A stretch of 64,000 nucleotides of DNA. Origin: Tetrahymena thermophila SB210. Lineage: Eukaryota > Ciliophora > Oligohymenophorea > Hymenostomatida > Tetrahymenidae. The translations under genes were made by a program, and so were the position numbers. The notes beneath the pieces are model-generated. The model did not search any database, was not told the DNA's origin, and was given only the letters and a program-made list of their open reading frames with translations. Below, piece after piece: positions 41,801 to 53,621 of the stretch (within the stretch, counting starts at the first letter, position 1; the number at the start of each line of letters is the position of its first letter). The stretch spans positions 930,001 through 994,000 of the forward strand of contig NW_002476507.1 of the NCBI RefSeq assembly GCF_000189635.1, in the 5' to 3' direction.

Positions 41801-41936
41801 ATTGCATTTCAAAATTAATGTGTAATAATTTAGAATTCATACTTATTGGTTAGGCGTTTTAAACTCTTTAAGGTTAACTTGGATTAATACCATCTAAATT
41901 TTAAAAAATTTAATCAGAGACTTGTTAACTTGCCAT
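38850..41936 (-). CDS. Q-rich and acidic protein of unknown function, six exons
   Basis: The ATG at 41936 (MASQQVSDQIFQNLDG...) opens a glutamine/proline-rich disordered N-terminus, followed by charged tracts (TSDDEEIDEKEKVQEEEYVD; SYYSSDDNEEEYEE). A middle part of about 300 residues looks folded, with alternating hydrophobic strands (VYVYLKIDKVNLKKE; AKISLIELDIELNTQNIVGKG). The C-terminal third is S/N/K-rich and ends in a short helix, QQQKIIEERNKLIEDQKKLNRS, before TGA 38852-38850. Introns that keep the frame are 41842-41773, 41646-41580, 41259-41169, 39974-39923 and 39677-39619, giving about 915 residues. I recognise no family. The folded middle could be C2-like, but no calcium-binding residues can be pointed to. 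It is convergent with the UBR gene. Confidence 0.72.
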
Positions 41937-42293
41937 ATTTTTAGTGTGGAATACTCTCTAGATATTTTTTACTAAAAGCTTTTGTCAAGAATTAAGTATA
42001 TTCTTTATTTTAAAAACGTTTATTTAAATGATATCAAGAAAAAAATGTTTATATAATTGTAAATTCTAAAAAAAACTAAAAGTTTAACTTAAATAACAAA
42101 ATAAGAGGATATAAAAATTTTTGATATTGATAAAACTCTAAAAATAACAAATAAAATAAGTAAAAATTATATTTATCCATTTTAAGTTACAAACAACCAT
42201 TTTTATAAAATATAATTTGAAGTTGCGAATGATATTTTAATTAATAAAATTTCTAAAATTAAGTAGAAATTTATATATAAATAAGTTTAATTA
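41937..42293. other. Intergenic region
   Basis: About 360 bases of AT-rich DNA between two minus-strand genes. It holds the promoter of the Q-rich protein gene and the 3' end of the coiled-coil gene. Nothing else is visible. Confidence 0.5.
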
Positions 42294-44082
42294 TCAGTTT
42301 CTGATCATCTTAAGCAAATTCAGTTTCTCGTCAATTTCTTTTTATCTTGCTTGGAGGAGCTCAACATTTGTGTTGATTGAGTCATTTAATTACTTGATAC
42401 GTTCAGGATAATGGTCAATTTCTTGAATGCTCTCTTAGACTAAATTATCCATTTTATTCATTTGGTAACCAGTTTTTTCAAGCTATTGATCTTTCATAAT
42501 CATTAGTTTCTCAAGTCTGTCTTCGATTTTTCTAACATCAACTAAATATTTCTTTTTTGTTCCATGAATTTGATTTTTTAATGAGAAGAATCTATCTTCC
42601 AAAAATGTGACCTCTTACTTGATTTCACTCTAATTCTTTCCATTCATTGTTAAGTAACTCAACTATGCTATCTATATTTTAAAAATTATTTTCATTTACA
42701 AACTTAATTCCACACATATTTTTGTAAAATAAATTTAAAAGCTAATAAAAACATATATTAGAGCTAGCTAGTCTTTAATCAAGAATATTATTATTACCTT
42801 ATCTTCTAGGCAATCCAATTCATAGACTAATCTTTCTTAGTTTTCAATATCGAATCTTTCAATATCTTCAAAGAAAACTGATTATTCGATGTTAGCAATT
42901 GCAATCTTCTTTTCTTCATGATCTAAATTAGGAGGGAATTCATTAATTTTATTAAATATATATGCTTTGCGACCCTTGTCATAGAATTACTCCAATTCAC
43001 TTCTAAGCATTCCTATTTCCCTGTAGAGATTGTTAATATCTCTATCATATTATTTTTGAATTGTATCAATATATCCATCAACCTAAATTTTAATAAATAA
43101 AAATTTATTTTAGATATCAATAACTAACTCTTTGTAATATTTTGATATTTAAATGTGTAAAAAGTAAAATAATATATTTCAAATATACTGGAATAAATTT
43201 TTTCAAGTTTTTTTGACTTCAAACATGTTTTATTTTTATTTTCAAGGATATTAGAAAAAAGAGGAGTATTAAATAAATAAATAATACCTTATCTTGAAGG
43301 TTTCTTTCAAAATGCTCATTTGGTTCACCAGATCCTTTGAAAGTATGTTAGAAGTCTTCTTATCTCTTTATTGACAAAGATATAGAATTTTTGAACTCTG
43401 CTAGTAAATTTTGAATGTCTTTTTTATTCTTGTCAATCCTAACTTCAACGCTTCTGACAAGATTTTAAGATTCTTCTCTCAGCTATGATGAATTTTACTT
43501 TGTGTTGTTTTGCAATTAAGTTTAAATATCTTTCATTTCACTTTTCATTTATGTTATCTTAATTTAATAAAAAATAGAGTTAGCTCTTAGATTGATTATT
43601 TTTCATTTACATTCATTATAAAAAAACTCTAAAGAATTTAGATGGCAAAATAATAAAAAAATATTTACGAGCTATGATGTGTTCTTAAAGTTACGGTCTA
43701 TTTGAACAAAGACATGGGGATTATTTTTAGAGTTGCAGTTTTATTCTAATTTTTCTAATTTAGTTTCTAAATCTGATATTTTTTTCTACATTTACTTCAT
43801 AGCTTATTCGTTATTATTAATTTTAGGTACTGTTTCGAGCAATGAAAGTAAGGGCATAAGTGCATCATGCTAGTTGCAAACTCTATTAAGATGGCTTTCA
43901 ATTACTTCTAGTCTATTTTGAAGCCCAATATTTAAGTTATTTTGATTGCTTGGCATCAACACATCTCTTTATGATCCAGGAGAATCTAATGGTACAGTTC
44001 TTTTTTAGAAAGATTACTGAGAAGTACCTGGAGAGGCTACCTTCTAAACATTATTTTTTTGATTAATAGGGGCAAAACTCAT
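42294..44082 (-). CDS. Coiled-coil protein of unknown function
   Basis: The ATG at 44082 begins MSFAPINQKNNVQKVASPGT..., and four exons join in phase through introns 43668-43558, 43287-43083 and 42797-42672, giving 448 residues ending at TGA 42296-42294. After a polar N-terminal ~55 residues the protein is almost all heptad-type helix, for example MQKKISDLETKLEKLEQ, IEDRLEKLMIMKDQQLEK and VELLQARQKEIDEKLNLLK near the C-terminus. There is no signal peptide or membrane segment. This composition is common among ciliary, basal-body and cytoskeletal proteins, but nothing in the sequence fixes a location. The two minus-strand neighbours are separate genes with their own spacers. Confidence 0.8.
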
Positions 44083-45169
44083 ATTTATTAACTTATTTAG
44101 AGTAGATTTTTGAATTATCCTAGGCTTTTAATAGGCTTTTATATAATTAAATTACTTATATGTTTTATCTTTTTTGATATTTATTTTTAAATTAAAAATC
44201 TTTTGAGATAAATAATTGCAAATTGTGTTTAACAACTTTTTGTTTATTATCAAATTTTATTGTTTTCAAGATTATCATTTAAAAACTATCTCTCTTTCTC
44301 TCTCTTTTCACATTTTAAGAGATTTGTTAAAAGTATGCATGTACGCATGCAAGGTCTCACATTTAGAATAGTTATTTTTCTTATTTATTTCAAATTAATA
44401 AAATGAACAGTTAATTTTAAAAATATTATTTTCTATTGATTGATTTTGATAACTAAAGTACACTTTCATTCTATCAATAAATGAATACAAATTAATTACT
44501 CTTTTTTATCAGACAGACAGACAGACAAGTTCTATTTAAAAATTTTAATTCAATTTTTCAAAAATTATGAATGATTTTTATTAATTAATTTTCAACTAAC
44601 TATTTGAAGAGACAAACTAGTTTTTTTTGAAAATTAATTTTGAATATCTTGTTAAAATTCATAAAATTTCTTATTTTAAAATATAAAAATTTAAAATAGT
44701 AAAATATTTTATTTTAATAATTAAAGAAAATATTTTGAAATAAAGTTGAAGGCCTAAATACAAAAAATAATCAAATATTTATGTTGATAGAATTGATAAA
44801 TAAGATAAATTTTTTATTAGTCATAATTTTATAGTTAATTAATTTAGATCGCTTATTTAAGTCATTTTATATATATTATTTAGTATAATATTTCAAACAA
44901 TTTTTACAAAAATTAAAGTATCAACAAAATATTTTATATAATTTAAATTACTGAAGAGAATATCCTTTCAATTTAAGAAAAATTTCTTTCATAAATTAAT
45001 TTTTAATGAAGCATTTGAAAATATTAAAATCAAATTTTTAACTACCTAACTAAAAATATTCCAAACTGGGAACCATTATAAACTGAACATTATTTAAAAA
45101 GGATAAAAGCTTTTATTTAAAATTATACTTTTTCATCATAAAATACATCTCTAATAGTGTAGACAAATT
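44083..45169. other. Intergenic region with simple repeats
   Basis: About 1.1 kb upstream of the coiled-coil gene. It carries a pyrimidine run of CT repeats at about 44288-44308, an inverted repeat TGCATG-TACG-CATGCA at 44336-44351, and an AGAC microsatellite at 44511-44527. No reading frame or RNA gene is convincing. Confidence 0.55.
44511..44527 (+). repeat. AGAC tetranucleotide microsatellite
   Basis: Four and a quarter tandem units of AGAC, unusual in its G+C for this AT-rich spacer. Confidence 0.85.
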
Positions 45170-47517
45170 TCATTGTTCTATCTTTTACTATTAATTAAAT
45201 TGCATTTAATTCTAAGGACTCATTTGTTAATATACTTGTTAAACTCCTTATCCTGTTTGATGATAGGTTTTATTTTAATTTGGAGAATAATTATTTACGT
45301 CCTTCCAGCAGTTACTAAGCATGGATTATAATTTTGAAGGCTTTGAATCAATCTTTTGATTTTATTATTTTAAATCTATTTAGGATTTTAAATACTCTAG
45401 GTAACTGAAATTATTATTAATATTTTTTTGAGGAGATAAACTGCTGGTTTTTTATATAAAACTTCTCATTGGTGTTGAGTTTTAAGATGCTGACTGATTC
45501 TTTTAAAAAAGAAGTTCTTATGATAATAACTCCTTACTTTGCTATATTTTAGAAGTTTCGTTGGTTGTATTTTAACCAGGAGAGTTTGAATAATGCGACT
45601 AATAACTTGAAGTTACATTCTTTAATTTAAGTGGACTGAATATTTAGTTATTTGATCTAAGCTAAGGACTAGTTAGATAAGATATACTTTTTAAGGTATC
45701 TTATTTAAGTGGAGAGTTTATTTTATTGAAAGTACTGTACTGCTTATAAACGTTTTACTTAACTGGACTTATTAACTGAGATTCTTTTTCTATGATATCA
45801 GCCATACTATTTAATTTTTCTATATCTGTTTCTGCTTAAGTATTTTAATCATATATAAAATTTTCAGGTAGGTTTTTATTAATCTGATAATCTGGAATCT
45901 CTAAGTCAATTTAAAAGCTTTTAATTGTTTTATTTTATTAATCAGTTTTAGATTTGAAAGATATTGATTTTATGAAAGGTTAGTTAAATTACTATTATTA
46001 TTAAAATGTAGAGTATAAGCTTGCAAATACTTTTTAATTTTCTCTAAATATCACATTATAAGCATCTGAAAAGATAAAAAATAGTGTTTAAACATTTTCA
46101 ACCATAGTTAGAATGGCTTAGTTCTGAGAATAGCTGTTGTTGAATATTTTAGTTAACTCTTCCGAAAGCAACATCAAATTAAATATTTTTTCTTAATCAA
46201 AGTAATATTTAAGGGATTCAAAATTTTCAATCAAAAAGAGATATAAAATCCTTGCATATTAATCACATAAAATCATATTTTCAAATATTAATTTATTAAA
46301 CTATTTTGTTTTTTATATTTATCTTATAAAATTACTAGAGTCAATTTTGTTTTTAAAATTTGTAGTCCACAGAGCTTTTTGTTTAGGATTTAAAGTGAAG
46401 GCCAAATAAAACGATTTATCTATTAATTTGAATCTTTGCATACTCAAAAATTTATAATAGTACATTCTAATTTATAGTTTATCTTCCTCAGTGTAAATTT
46501 AATTTAAAACAAAAAACTATTTAAATAATCTAACAGTCAGCTTGCCTTCATAAATTCCTATTTTTTTACAAAATTCTAAGTATTATTTTTTATACATTAG
46601 CCCATCGCTGCATTAAAATCTCAAAACAGATTCTTTTGAGAAAAGAAGTGTCTAGAATAAAAGCAAAATTCTATCACCTTCAATGAATCCTTTTCCATCT
46701 TCATCAAAAAAAGTGTAAATTTCTTCAATAATTTTTAACTTTAGATTTACAAAAGCAAAATTAAATTAATATATTTTTTTAAGATACTAGAATAAAATAA
46801 TAAATAAATACTTAAATACTATTTACTTATAACTAAGTAATCTGTTGTTATTTTTGAATTCCTTAAAACCCATTAAATATAATTAGAGATGAATCAAGTG
46901 ATTCATTGAATTACAGATTTAAAAAATCTAGCATGCTAGAGAGCTTATTTTAATAAAAAAAAGTTATTGTTGGTTGACCTATTTCACTTTCAAAAAAATC
47001 TATTTAAATTTGATTTTTACTTTCTCTACATTTAAATAATTTTGTTGCTTATTTGACAATATTGTTAAAAAATGAGATAGCTTTATATTTCTTAAGTACT
47101 TCCAGTTTTCTAAGATATCACTGATTCCAAAACCTCTAGAAGTTAACCTTTATATAAATAATTATTAACTCATATCAACTGAAATCTAATGATTGGAATG
47201 TTTATTAAATAACTTAGTTCAAAATGCAAAAATTGATTTACCAATTCCTATAGCTAATTCTGGTTTAGTCATAGGTAATTTTGTTATCTACATACTAGCA
47301 AAGAACACTTTATTTAAAAAATTTTGAATTCAAATTTATTTGATTATGTGATATAAAAAAATATAAAATACTCTAAGATTACAAGAAATTGCTCGTATTG
47401 TTAATTTGATGCTTTTTATGTTATTGGTATATCTTTTACAATAGATAACTCTAGCAACAAGCTCTAGGATAGCTGGTGAGTAAGTAAATCAAGATTGATG
47501 GCAATATCTAAATTCAT
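45170..47517 (-). CDS. Protein with one degenerate EF-hand-like loop, unknown function
   Basis: The likely start is the ATG at 47517 (MNLDIAINLDLLTHQLSQ...). Exon 1 ends at an intron 47382-47295 and resumes YVDNKITYDQTRISYRNW, then LTSRGFGISDILENWKYLRN after another intron. Near plus-strand 46,700 is KIIEEIYTFFDEDGKGFIEGDRILLLF. This reads as an EF-hand helix-loop-helix with D, D and G at the expected loop places, but arginine where the final glutamate should be, so calcium binding is doubtful. A helical region (LTVRLFKQFFVL..., NLMLLSEELTKIFNN) follows. The last ~230 residues are a disordered N/S/Q-rich tail ending MQFNQQQKIEQ at TGA 45172-45170. Splicing between about 47,250 and 46,750 is not fully resolved; about 680 residues. 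I cannot name a family. Confidence 0.65.
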
Positions 47518-48436
47518 TTGAAGTTGTAGAACTCTAAATAGATATCTTTCGCTGAATTATACAAATTAAAAAATTAATCAAAATAAATTTATTTAATAAA
47601 ATATTATGATAATGACCATCAAATTAATAATAAACAAATTAATTAATGTTTGCAAAAATTTCTTCAATATTATAAAGCATAAATAGAAATTTATCACAAA
47701 ATTTACATTTCCAATATTTTCCAATACTTATTTACTTATTTTATTATGATAGTGAGTATTTAGCTAAATATTTGTTTTAAAAAAATGCACTCAAAATTGA
47801 GAATACTGTAAAATTTAAGTAAATTATCTTTTGTTTAATTTTAATATCTTCTCATTTCTTTCTGTCAATTTTTATTTTTATAAATTTTTTCAACAAAATA
47901 ATTTTGTTAACTATTAGCCTTTATCTAAAAATATATCAAAAGTATATTGATGTAATTGCTTTCTCCAAAGATTCAATAAAATTATCATATAAAACACTTA
48001 GTATATTCATATTTTATGTAAATTCTTATTATTAAAATAAAATAAATATTTTAAAAACTAATTAATAATTTGAATTATTTTTAAAAGTTAAATTCAATTT
48101 TTTTAATTTCATTAAAAAGTAAAATAATTTATTTTAATATTTCTAATTTTATTAAAATAAATAAGAGATTTATTCAATTCAAATTTTCAATTTTATATTT
48201 TTGTATATTTAAAAATGTATTAAAAAAGTTATTTAAAAAGAAATTATTTAGCTTTTTAAAACTTAGAATTCATTTTAATATTTATAAAATACATTAATTA
48301 GTGTAAAAAATTGTTGAAAATAAAATCGTTTTGTTTTAAAATAAAAAATATTGTTAAAATATATTAAAGATATTTGTCATAATTAGTTAGTTAAAATAGG
48401 ATATAATAAATATTATAAGTTTTATATGTAAATTTA
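47518..48436. other. Intergenic region
   Basis: About 920 bases, among the most AT-rich of the window, between two minus-strand genes. No gene is seen. Confidence 0.5.
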
Positions 48437-49669
48437 TCATTTTTAAATTCTACTCATTTGGTTAAATTCTTATGGAAAGAGTGTCCTTCTATCAAATAAA
48501 GGATCATTAAGTAAAATATCAGCTTAAAACTTTCTTCTCAGGTTTATGTAAGGATTAATCAACTACTCCTCCATTAAAGTAATATCTCTTTTGCATTTAT
48601 ATAGCTCAAACAAAGTATCTAATAAAAATACAGTAACTATCACTAGTGGTATTCCTCCTAAAAATGAACGCATTAACATACTGAAGTCAAAAGTAACTAA
48701 ATCTTTTTCAAAATTCCATAAGTATTTACCCTTATATTCTTCTAATGAAAGCTCTTCAAATATTTTTTTATTTACACTCAGTTCGTATTTATTTCTAGAA
48801 TTTTTTTGAGTTGTATCTTCTTCTTAATCAATTTTATCTTGAGAATCTTGTTCTGATGAATCTACTGATGTCAATCTTTACTTTTTCTTTTAAACCTTTT
48901 TGCCAACAGCTAGCAAAACTTTTGTATTTTTTTCTATTACTATGTCCTTATCTTAAGGGATATTATTGACATCAATATCCTCTAAAAGAATAGAGTTTTA
49001 TGGTAATACATCTACAGTTCCTAATGAAATCTAGTGGAGACCCTCTACATTTCCTAAAAGGGAAGTGTCTGACGTATTTAACTTATTTACTATGATTCTA
49101 TCATCTCTAATATCTATCTTTCCTTCTGTGAGAACTTTAAGAGCAAGAGGATTATCTTTAAGTTATAGCTCACTTTTTTAGTTAATTGAGAGTCCATTTT
49201 CATTTTAATAAAATCCTTATAAGGCTAAATTAGTTGATTCATCATCAACTCTATCTGAACCAGATGAAAATTTTAAATGAGTTGGACTATTAGTATAGTC
49301 ATCAACCAGCAAGTCTTTGTTCTCTACGTTAAATTTCAACTCAGGAGTTAAATCAAATATTTTTTTATTTTTATTGTTTTCTTCTTTTTCTTTGATATTA
49401 TGATTTGAAAGAAAATTATTATCATCCTCATGATTCAAAATTGTAGATTTAGCTACTTATGATATGTTTTCTGAAGAAGATGAGGTGGTAGAGGATTAAT
49501 TTTAATCATTTGGTTAGGAAGAAGTAGAAAAGAATCGCAATTGATTAGAGATTTAGAAAGAAGTAAATTAGCAATGATGAAAGGTTGAGGATAGAAGTTC
49601 TATCTTCTTCTTCTAGCTTAGATTACTCCCAGTTTTTAAAAATTTAGAAATGCGATTTCTTAAAATCAT
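48437..49669 (-). CDS. Intronless single-pass membrane protein, possibly mitochondrial
   Basis: This is a single open frame of 410 codons in the ciliate code from the ATG at 49669 to TGA 48439-48437. The N-terminus MILRNRISKFLKTGSNLSQKKK is basic and lacks acidic residues, like a mitochondrial presequence. The middle ~250 residues are S/N/D/E-rich, with the strand-like patch VLTEGKIDIRDDRIIVNKL and the segment VIEKNTKVLLAVGKKVQKKKQ. Near the C-terminus a clear membrane segment, FLGGIPLVIVTVFLLDTLF, follows YLWNFEKDLVTFDFSMLMR. A helical tail (KRDITLMEEQLINPYINLRRKF) ends QEFNQMSRIQK. An inner-membrane protein with a short internal tail would fit, but I do not recognise the family. Confidence 0.75.
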
Positions 49670-51941
49670 AGTCAATATTAAAATAAAGAAAAGAATGAAA
49701 AAGTTAATTATTTGATAAATTAACTTTTTTTATCATATGAATAAAGAAGGAATACTTACATCATAATTCTTAATTGTCTTTAGGTAAATTCATACAAAGT
49801 ATTGGTGATTATTATTATTATTATTTTGATTGAGCAATAAATGATAGATAATATGGTTTTTTAGTTTTTTAATTATAAATGTAACCATTATATTTTATTA
49901 AAAATTGTAAAATGCTTTATATTATCATTTATAATTTTATGAAAACTAAATAAGAAATAATTTTAACTGAAAATAATGTTAAATTGACAAAATGTTTTGA
50001 TATAGTTTACTTATTTAGTTTTATTTCTCAATTGGCTACGAATAACAAATGCTTGTAGTTATTTAGAAAAAATTTGAATTGGCTTGATATATTTTTTTTA
50101 ATGAGTAAAAATTTTCATTAAAAAAAACTTGATTAAGTGAAAAAGCATCCTTTTTTATCCAGATTTGCATGTTAGATTTTAATTTATGAGAAACGAGATT
50201 CTTAAATTTACTATTTTCTCAAATTTATTTAGTTAATTAATGGGTAGAGTAATATCAAAATATATATATTAACTATTTTCTCTCTCTTTAACATCAATTA
50301 ATTTTAAAAATAATCAATTATTAAATTCAAATTCTAAAGTATATTTTTCTTCTTCCTGTAAAGTTTGAAATAGATCGTCAATTATTTCGTTAAAATAATT
50401 ACCTCTTTTCAAAATTTTCCTTCTTTTGTTGATTATTGATAAATTAATATATTAGTTTCATTGCTTATTTTGGAGTAATTATCTCTTTTTATTCATAAAT
50501 ATTATTTTATTTGTAAGTAGAAATATAATTTTAACAGAAAACCAAAAGATTTAAATAGTTCTCTTAAAGTATTTAATTTTTTATTAATCAAGCAATTGAA
50601 TAAGCTTTATTTCTATTGACATTAATTAAAAGTTAAACTGCGAAAATATTTAGATATATTTACTTCTTTTTAGCAAGACTGTTATAACTATGAAACAAAT
50701 ATTTTAGCGTAAACAAAAATTACTTAATTAATAACAACCAAAAGTACTAACTTTTATTCAAATGCATTTAAATACTCATGATTTGATTTATTTTTAAATC
50801 TCTTTAACAAAAAAAGATGCTATTTATTACTAACCATTGAGCAAATTATGTAAACGAATATTTAGTTCGTAATGAACAAGTTTTGGAATAAAATAGATTA
50901 ATTTAATAAAATTTATCAATTTAATAATACATATGATCATTTTTAAGCTTTTTCGTTTCTTTTAATATTAAGATACCATTTTTGTGAGTATTTTTATATA
51001 TTCCACAACTTAATGTATGAGTAGTATTTATTATTAAAGTATGAATGTGAGTTTATAGTCATAATTATGCTTTTTGTAATAAGATTAAAATATGTTAAAC
51101 AAAGATAAGTGAAATTAAATCTATGAAAGAATATCTTTTTAATGTAAAAAGCCATATAATATAATATTAAGATATAAAATTGTGTTTTTAGAGAACTATA
51201 ATTGAAAAGTAATGTTTTTTTATAAATTTCATGCTTTTTTTCAAAAAAAAAAAAAAAGCATACAAAGATAATCATTATCTAAATCTAATCAAATAGCTCG
51301 TATTCTTTTGAATCTAATTAAAAAGCAATTTCTAAAAATATTGAAACAGAGTTGCATTCATAAATAAATTATTATTATTAGTGTTGTTTTAAGTACATGA
51401 AAAAGTAGGGTTAATAATTATTTCAATTTCGAAAATAGCTAAACAGTAAATAATCATAAAAATATAAAACTTTATCAAAACTATTTACTGCTGCATTATG
51501 ATAAATATCCAAACAAATTAGGCATGAAATAAAAATGATAAAACGAATCTATTTTTTCCTAAGCTTTATATATTCTTGCAATTAAGATCAGTAGAATTTT
51601 CTTAATTATAGTGTACTCTTGAAGATTAAATACACCTAATCCAATACTACTTAAGTAAAATTGAGCTATTTCATAAAAATGGCTAATTAAATAGAAGAAA
51701 AAGTAAGAAATTCCAATAGTAATTGAAAAAGAGTTGTTTTTGTTAATTTTATTTTTTTGGTTTAAAGATAGGAGCATGTATTTAGATTAGAGTATTCGCT
51801 TAATTAATTTACTTTAATTATCTTTTTTTTTCTTCCCTACCTCTTTTTTTGCAATTGTTTTTCGTTGATTGATTAATTAGTTTTAAGATAATTTACTAGT
51901 TATGAGAAAACCTCCATCCTGATTGGTAATCATTCAATAAT
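49670..51941. other. Long intergenic region with only weak reading frames
   Basis: About 2.3 kb without a gene I can support. It contains an ATT/TTA repeat at about 49808-49826 and a 15-base A run at 51243-51257. Two minus-strand pieces are open in the ciliate code: one near 50,330-50,460 ending NYFNEIIDDLFQTLQEEEKYTLEFEFNN, and one near 51,480-51,777 with two hydrophobic segments (MLLSLNQKNKINKNNSF...). Either could be an exon of a small gene, but composition alone could produce them. Confidence 0.5.
51243..51257 (+). repeat. Poly-A run
   Basis: Fifteen consecutive A bases, the longest clean homopolymer I noticed in this region. Confidence 0.8.
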
Positions 51942-52622
51942 TCATAGATTTTATATTAAAGTTATTGTTTTGTTGGTTAATTTGTTGGGACTTCCTAAGT
52001 TTCTGTTCATCTTAATACAAGCAAATTTGCTTTTTTTCATATAATGAAAAGTTAATTAAATAAAAAATTATAAAAAAAATAGATCGAAAAAAAAATATTA
52101 TAAATAAATAAAAGGAAAATTAAAACAAAAAAAGAGATTACAAGGCTACCTTAAGATCCACAAAATTTCATAATTAATTGAAAAGACAAATAAGAAACCA
52201 ACAAAAAGAATTATTTTCATTTTCAATATTAAAAAGTTAGGGTAGTAAACTAGTTAAAAAAGCCAAACCCAATATTCACTAAAAACACGAAAAAATAAAG
52301 GAAACCCTCTTAAATACAGTTTTTAACTATTAAAAGCAAGATAAGCATCTTCAGTGACTTAATAAGAATGAGCATAAATAATTAATAAAGTTGCTACTCT
52401 TTTGTGGATCTGTCTCCTGTCATAAATTTTACTAGCTGCTTAATGCCAGTGCAAACAAAAATAACTAATTTCCTTCATGGCGACAATAGACCTAGCACTT
52501 TGAATTAGTTACCTAGCCAAAATAATATTGGAAGCGCTATGTAAATTTCTACTTTTTCTTTAATTTTTTTTTTGCTAAGTGACAGCTTTGATTTTGTTGT
52601 TTAGTAGAATAAGTTCAGTCAT
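51942..52622 (-). CDS. Small hypothetical protein (weak support)
   Basis: A 226-codon frame runs from the ATG at 52622 to TGA 51944-51942. I checked it triplet by triplet. The first ~110 residues look like real protein and are richer in G+C than the surroundings: MTELILLNNKIKAVTQQKK..., SASNIILARQLIQSARSIV, YFCLHWHQAASKIYDRRQIH, VATLLIIYAHSYQVTED. The second half is dominated by F, L and Y from A/T runs and is probably 3' UTR, or intron followed by another exon, so the true 3' end is uncertain. The first half would be mostly helical and basic. It is divergent from the CXC gene. I recognise no family. Confidence 0.42.
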
Positions 52623-53621
52623 ATAAAGAATAACCCAAAAATATAAATCGAAGCGTTTTTTATAAAAGAAATAGAATTAAAACCATAAAATTTTTCAGTA
52701 AAAATACAAAATCATTCTATTTTTGACTATTTTATTAATTTTAAACAAAAATCTTCATTCTAGTTCAAAAAAATAAATGAATTTTCTCATGACTAGTTTC
52801 ATGAAGGTTTGTTTGTTTATTTATTTATTTTACTCTAGCTTTTTTTTGATGTTATCTTTATTAATTAATTAAACCTACAAAACAAACAAACTAAGATTAT
52901 TCAATTTTGGTTAATAGATCCGATTATTTTGATAGTAAGACTGATTGATTCATTAATATAAGTTTTCACTTTTATTCTTCTATTATCAATTCCCCACTTT
53001 TTCAATTACCCACTTTTTATTTTAATTGATGTAATTCAGAGTACTTTGTCTTTGTAAAAAAAGAAAAAATTTAATTAAGCAAAAAATTAATCATTATTCA
53101 TTCGAAAGTAAGTAATAAAATTTCATGAAAAAAGTAAATATTGAGATGTTTATTTATTCTTTTTTACCAGCATTGATTATCAAAAAAACTCTTCTTATTT
53201 ATATTAGATTTTAATTCATTAATTAATTCATAATCATGTTTCATATGCCAATTAATTTGATATGTAGAAAAAATTCTTTCTTTAATATTCATTTATTTAT
53301 TTGACCCTATAAAATTCCCCTAACCTAGTTAAAAACAAACTGACTTATCATAAATAATCTCCTAAACAATACTTTACATTTATTTGAAAGCCATACTTTA
53401 TTTTATCAAATACACTTTTTATTAAGATTATTTTCAAAACTAATAAATAATACGTAATATAATATAGATTTGACAAAACAGAAGACCCAAAGATTAATTT
53501 TAATAAAAATCATTATTTCGCATATAATCCTAATTTATATATATTTGATGCTAGTAGTCATCATAATTTATACTTTCCTCACAACAATCCAGAAACAAAC
53601 GATTTTTCATAGTAAGATGAA
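52623..53621. promoter_or_regulatory. Region upstream of the CXC gene
   Basis: About 1 kb between the weak minus-strand gene and the first in-frame ATG of the CXC gene. The CXC reading frame is already open, without an ATG, from about 53388. The last ~230 bases are therefore either 5' UTR or the front of an exon spliced to an upstream start; TATAATATAG at 53458-53467 would serve as a 3' splice site. Confidence 0.45.

Noticed and set aside
48591-48809. Plus-strand 72-codon frame
   Set aside because: It lies antisense to the membrane segment of the intronless minus-strand gene, which is much better supported.
50994-51275. Minus-strand 93-codon frame beginning MIIFVCFFFFFEKK
   Set aside because: It is made largely of a poly-A run and A/T-rich sequence read as F, Y, I and K; no protein-like segment.
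51559-51777. Minus-strand 72-codon hydrophobic frame
   Set aside because: It has membrane-like runs, but such runs arise readily from this base composition; no supporting splice sites or motif. Kept only as a remark in the spacer entry.
52400-52540. A structured RNA gene in the G+C-richer patch
   Set aside because: No match to tRNA boxes, 5S or the spliceosomal RNA signatures I know; the patch reads better as coding on the minus strand.
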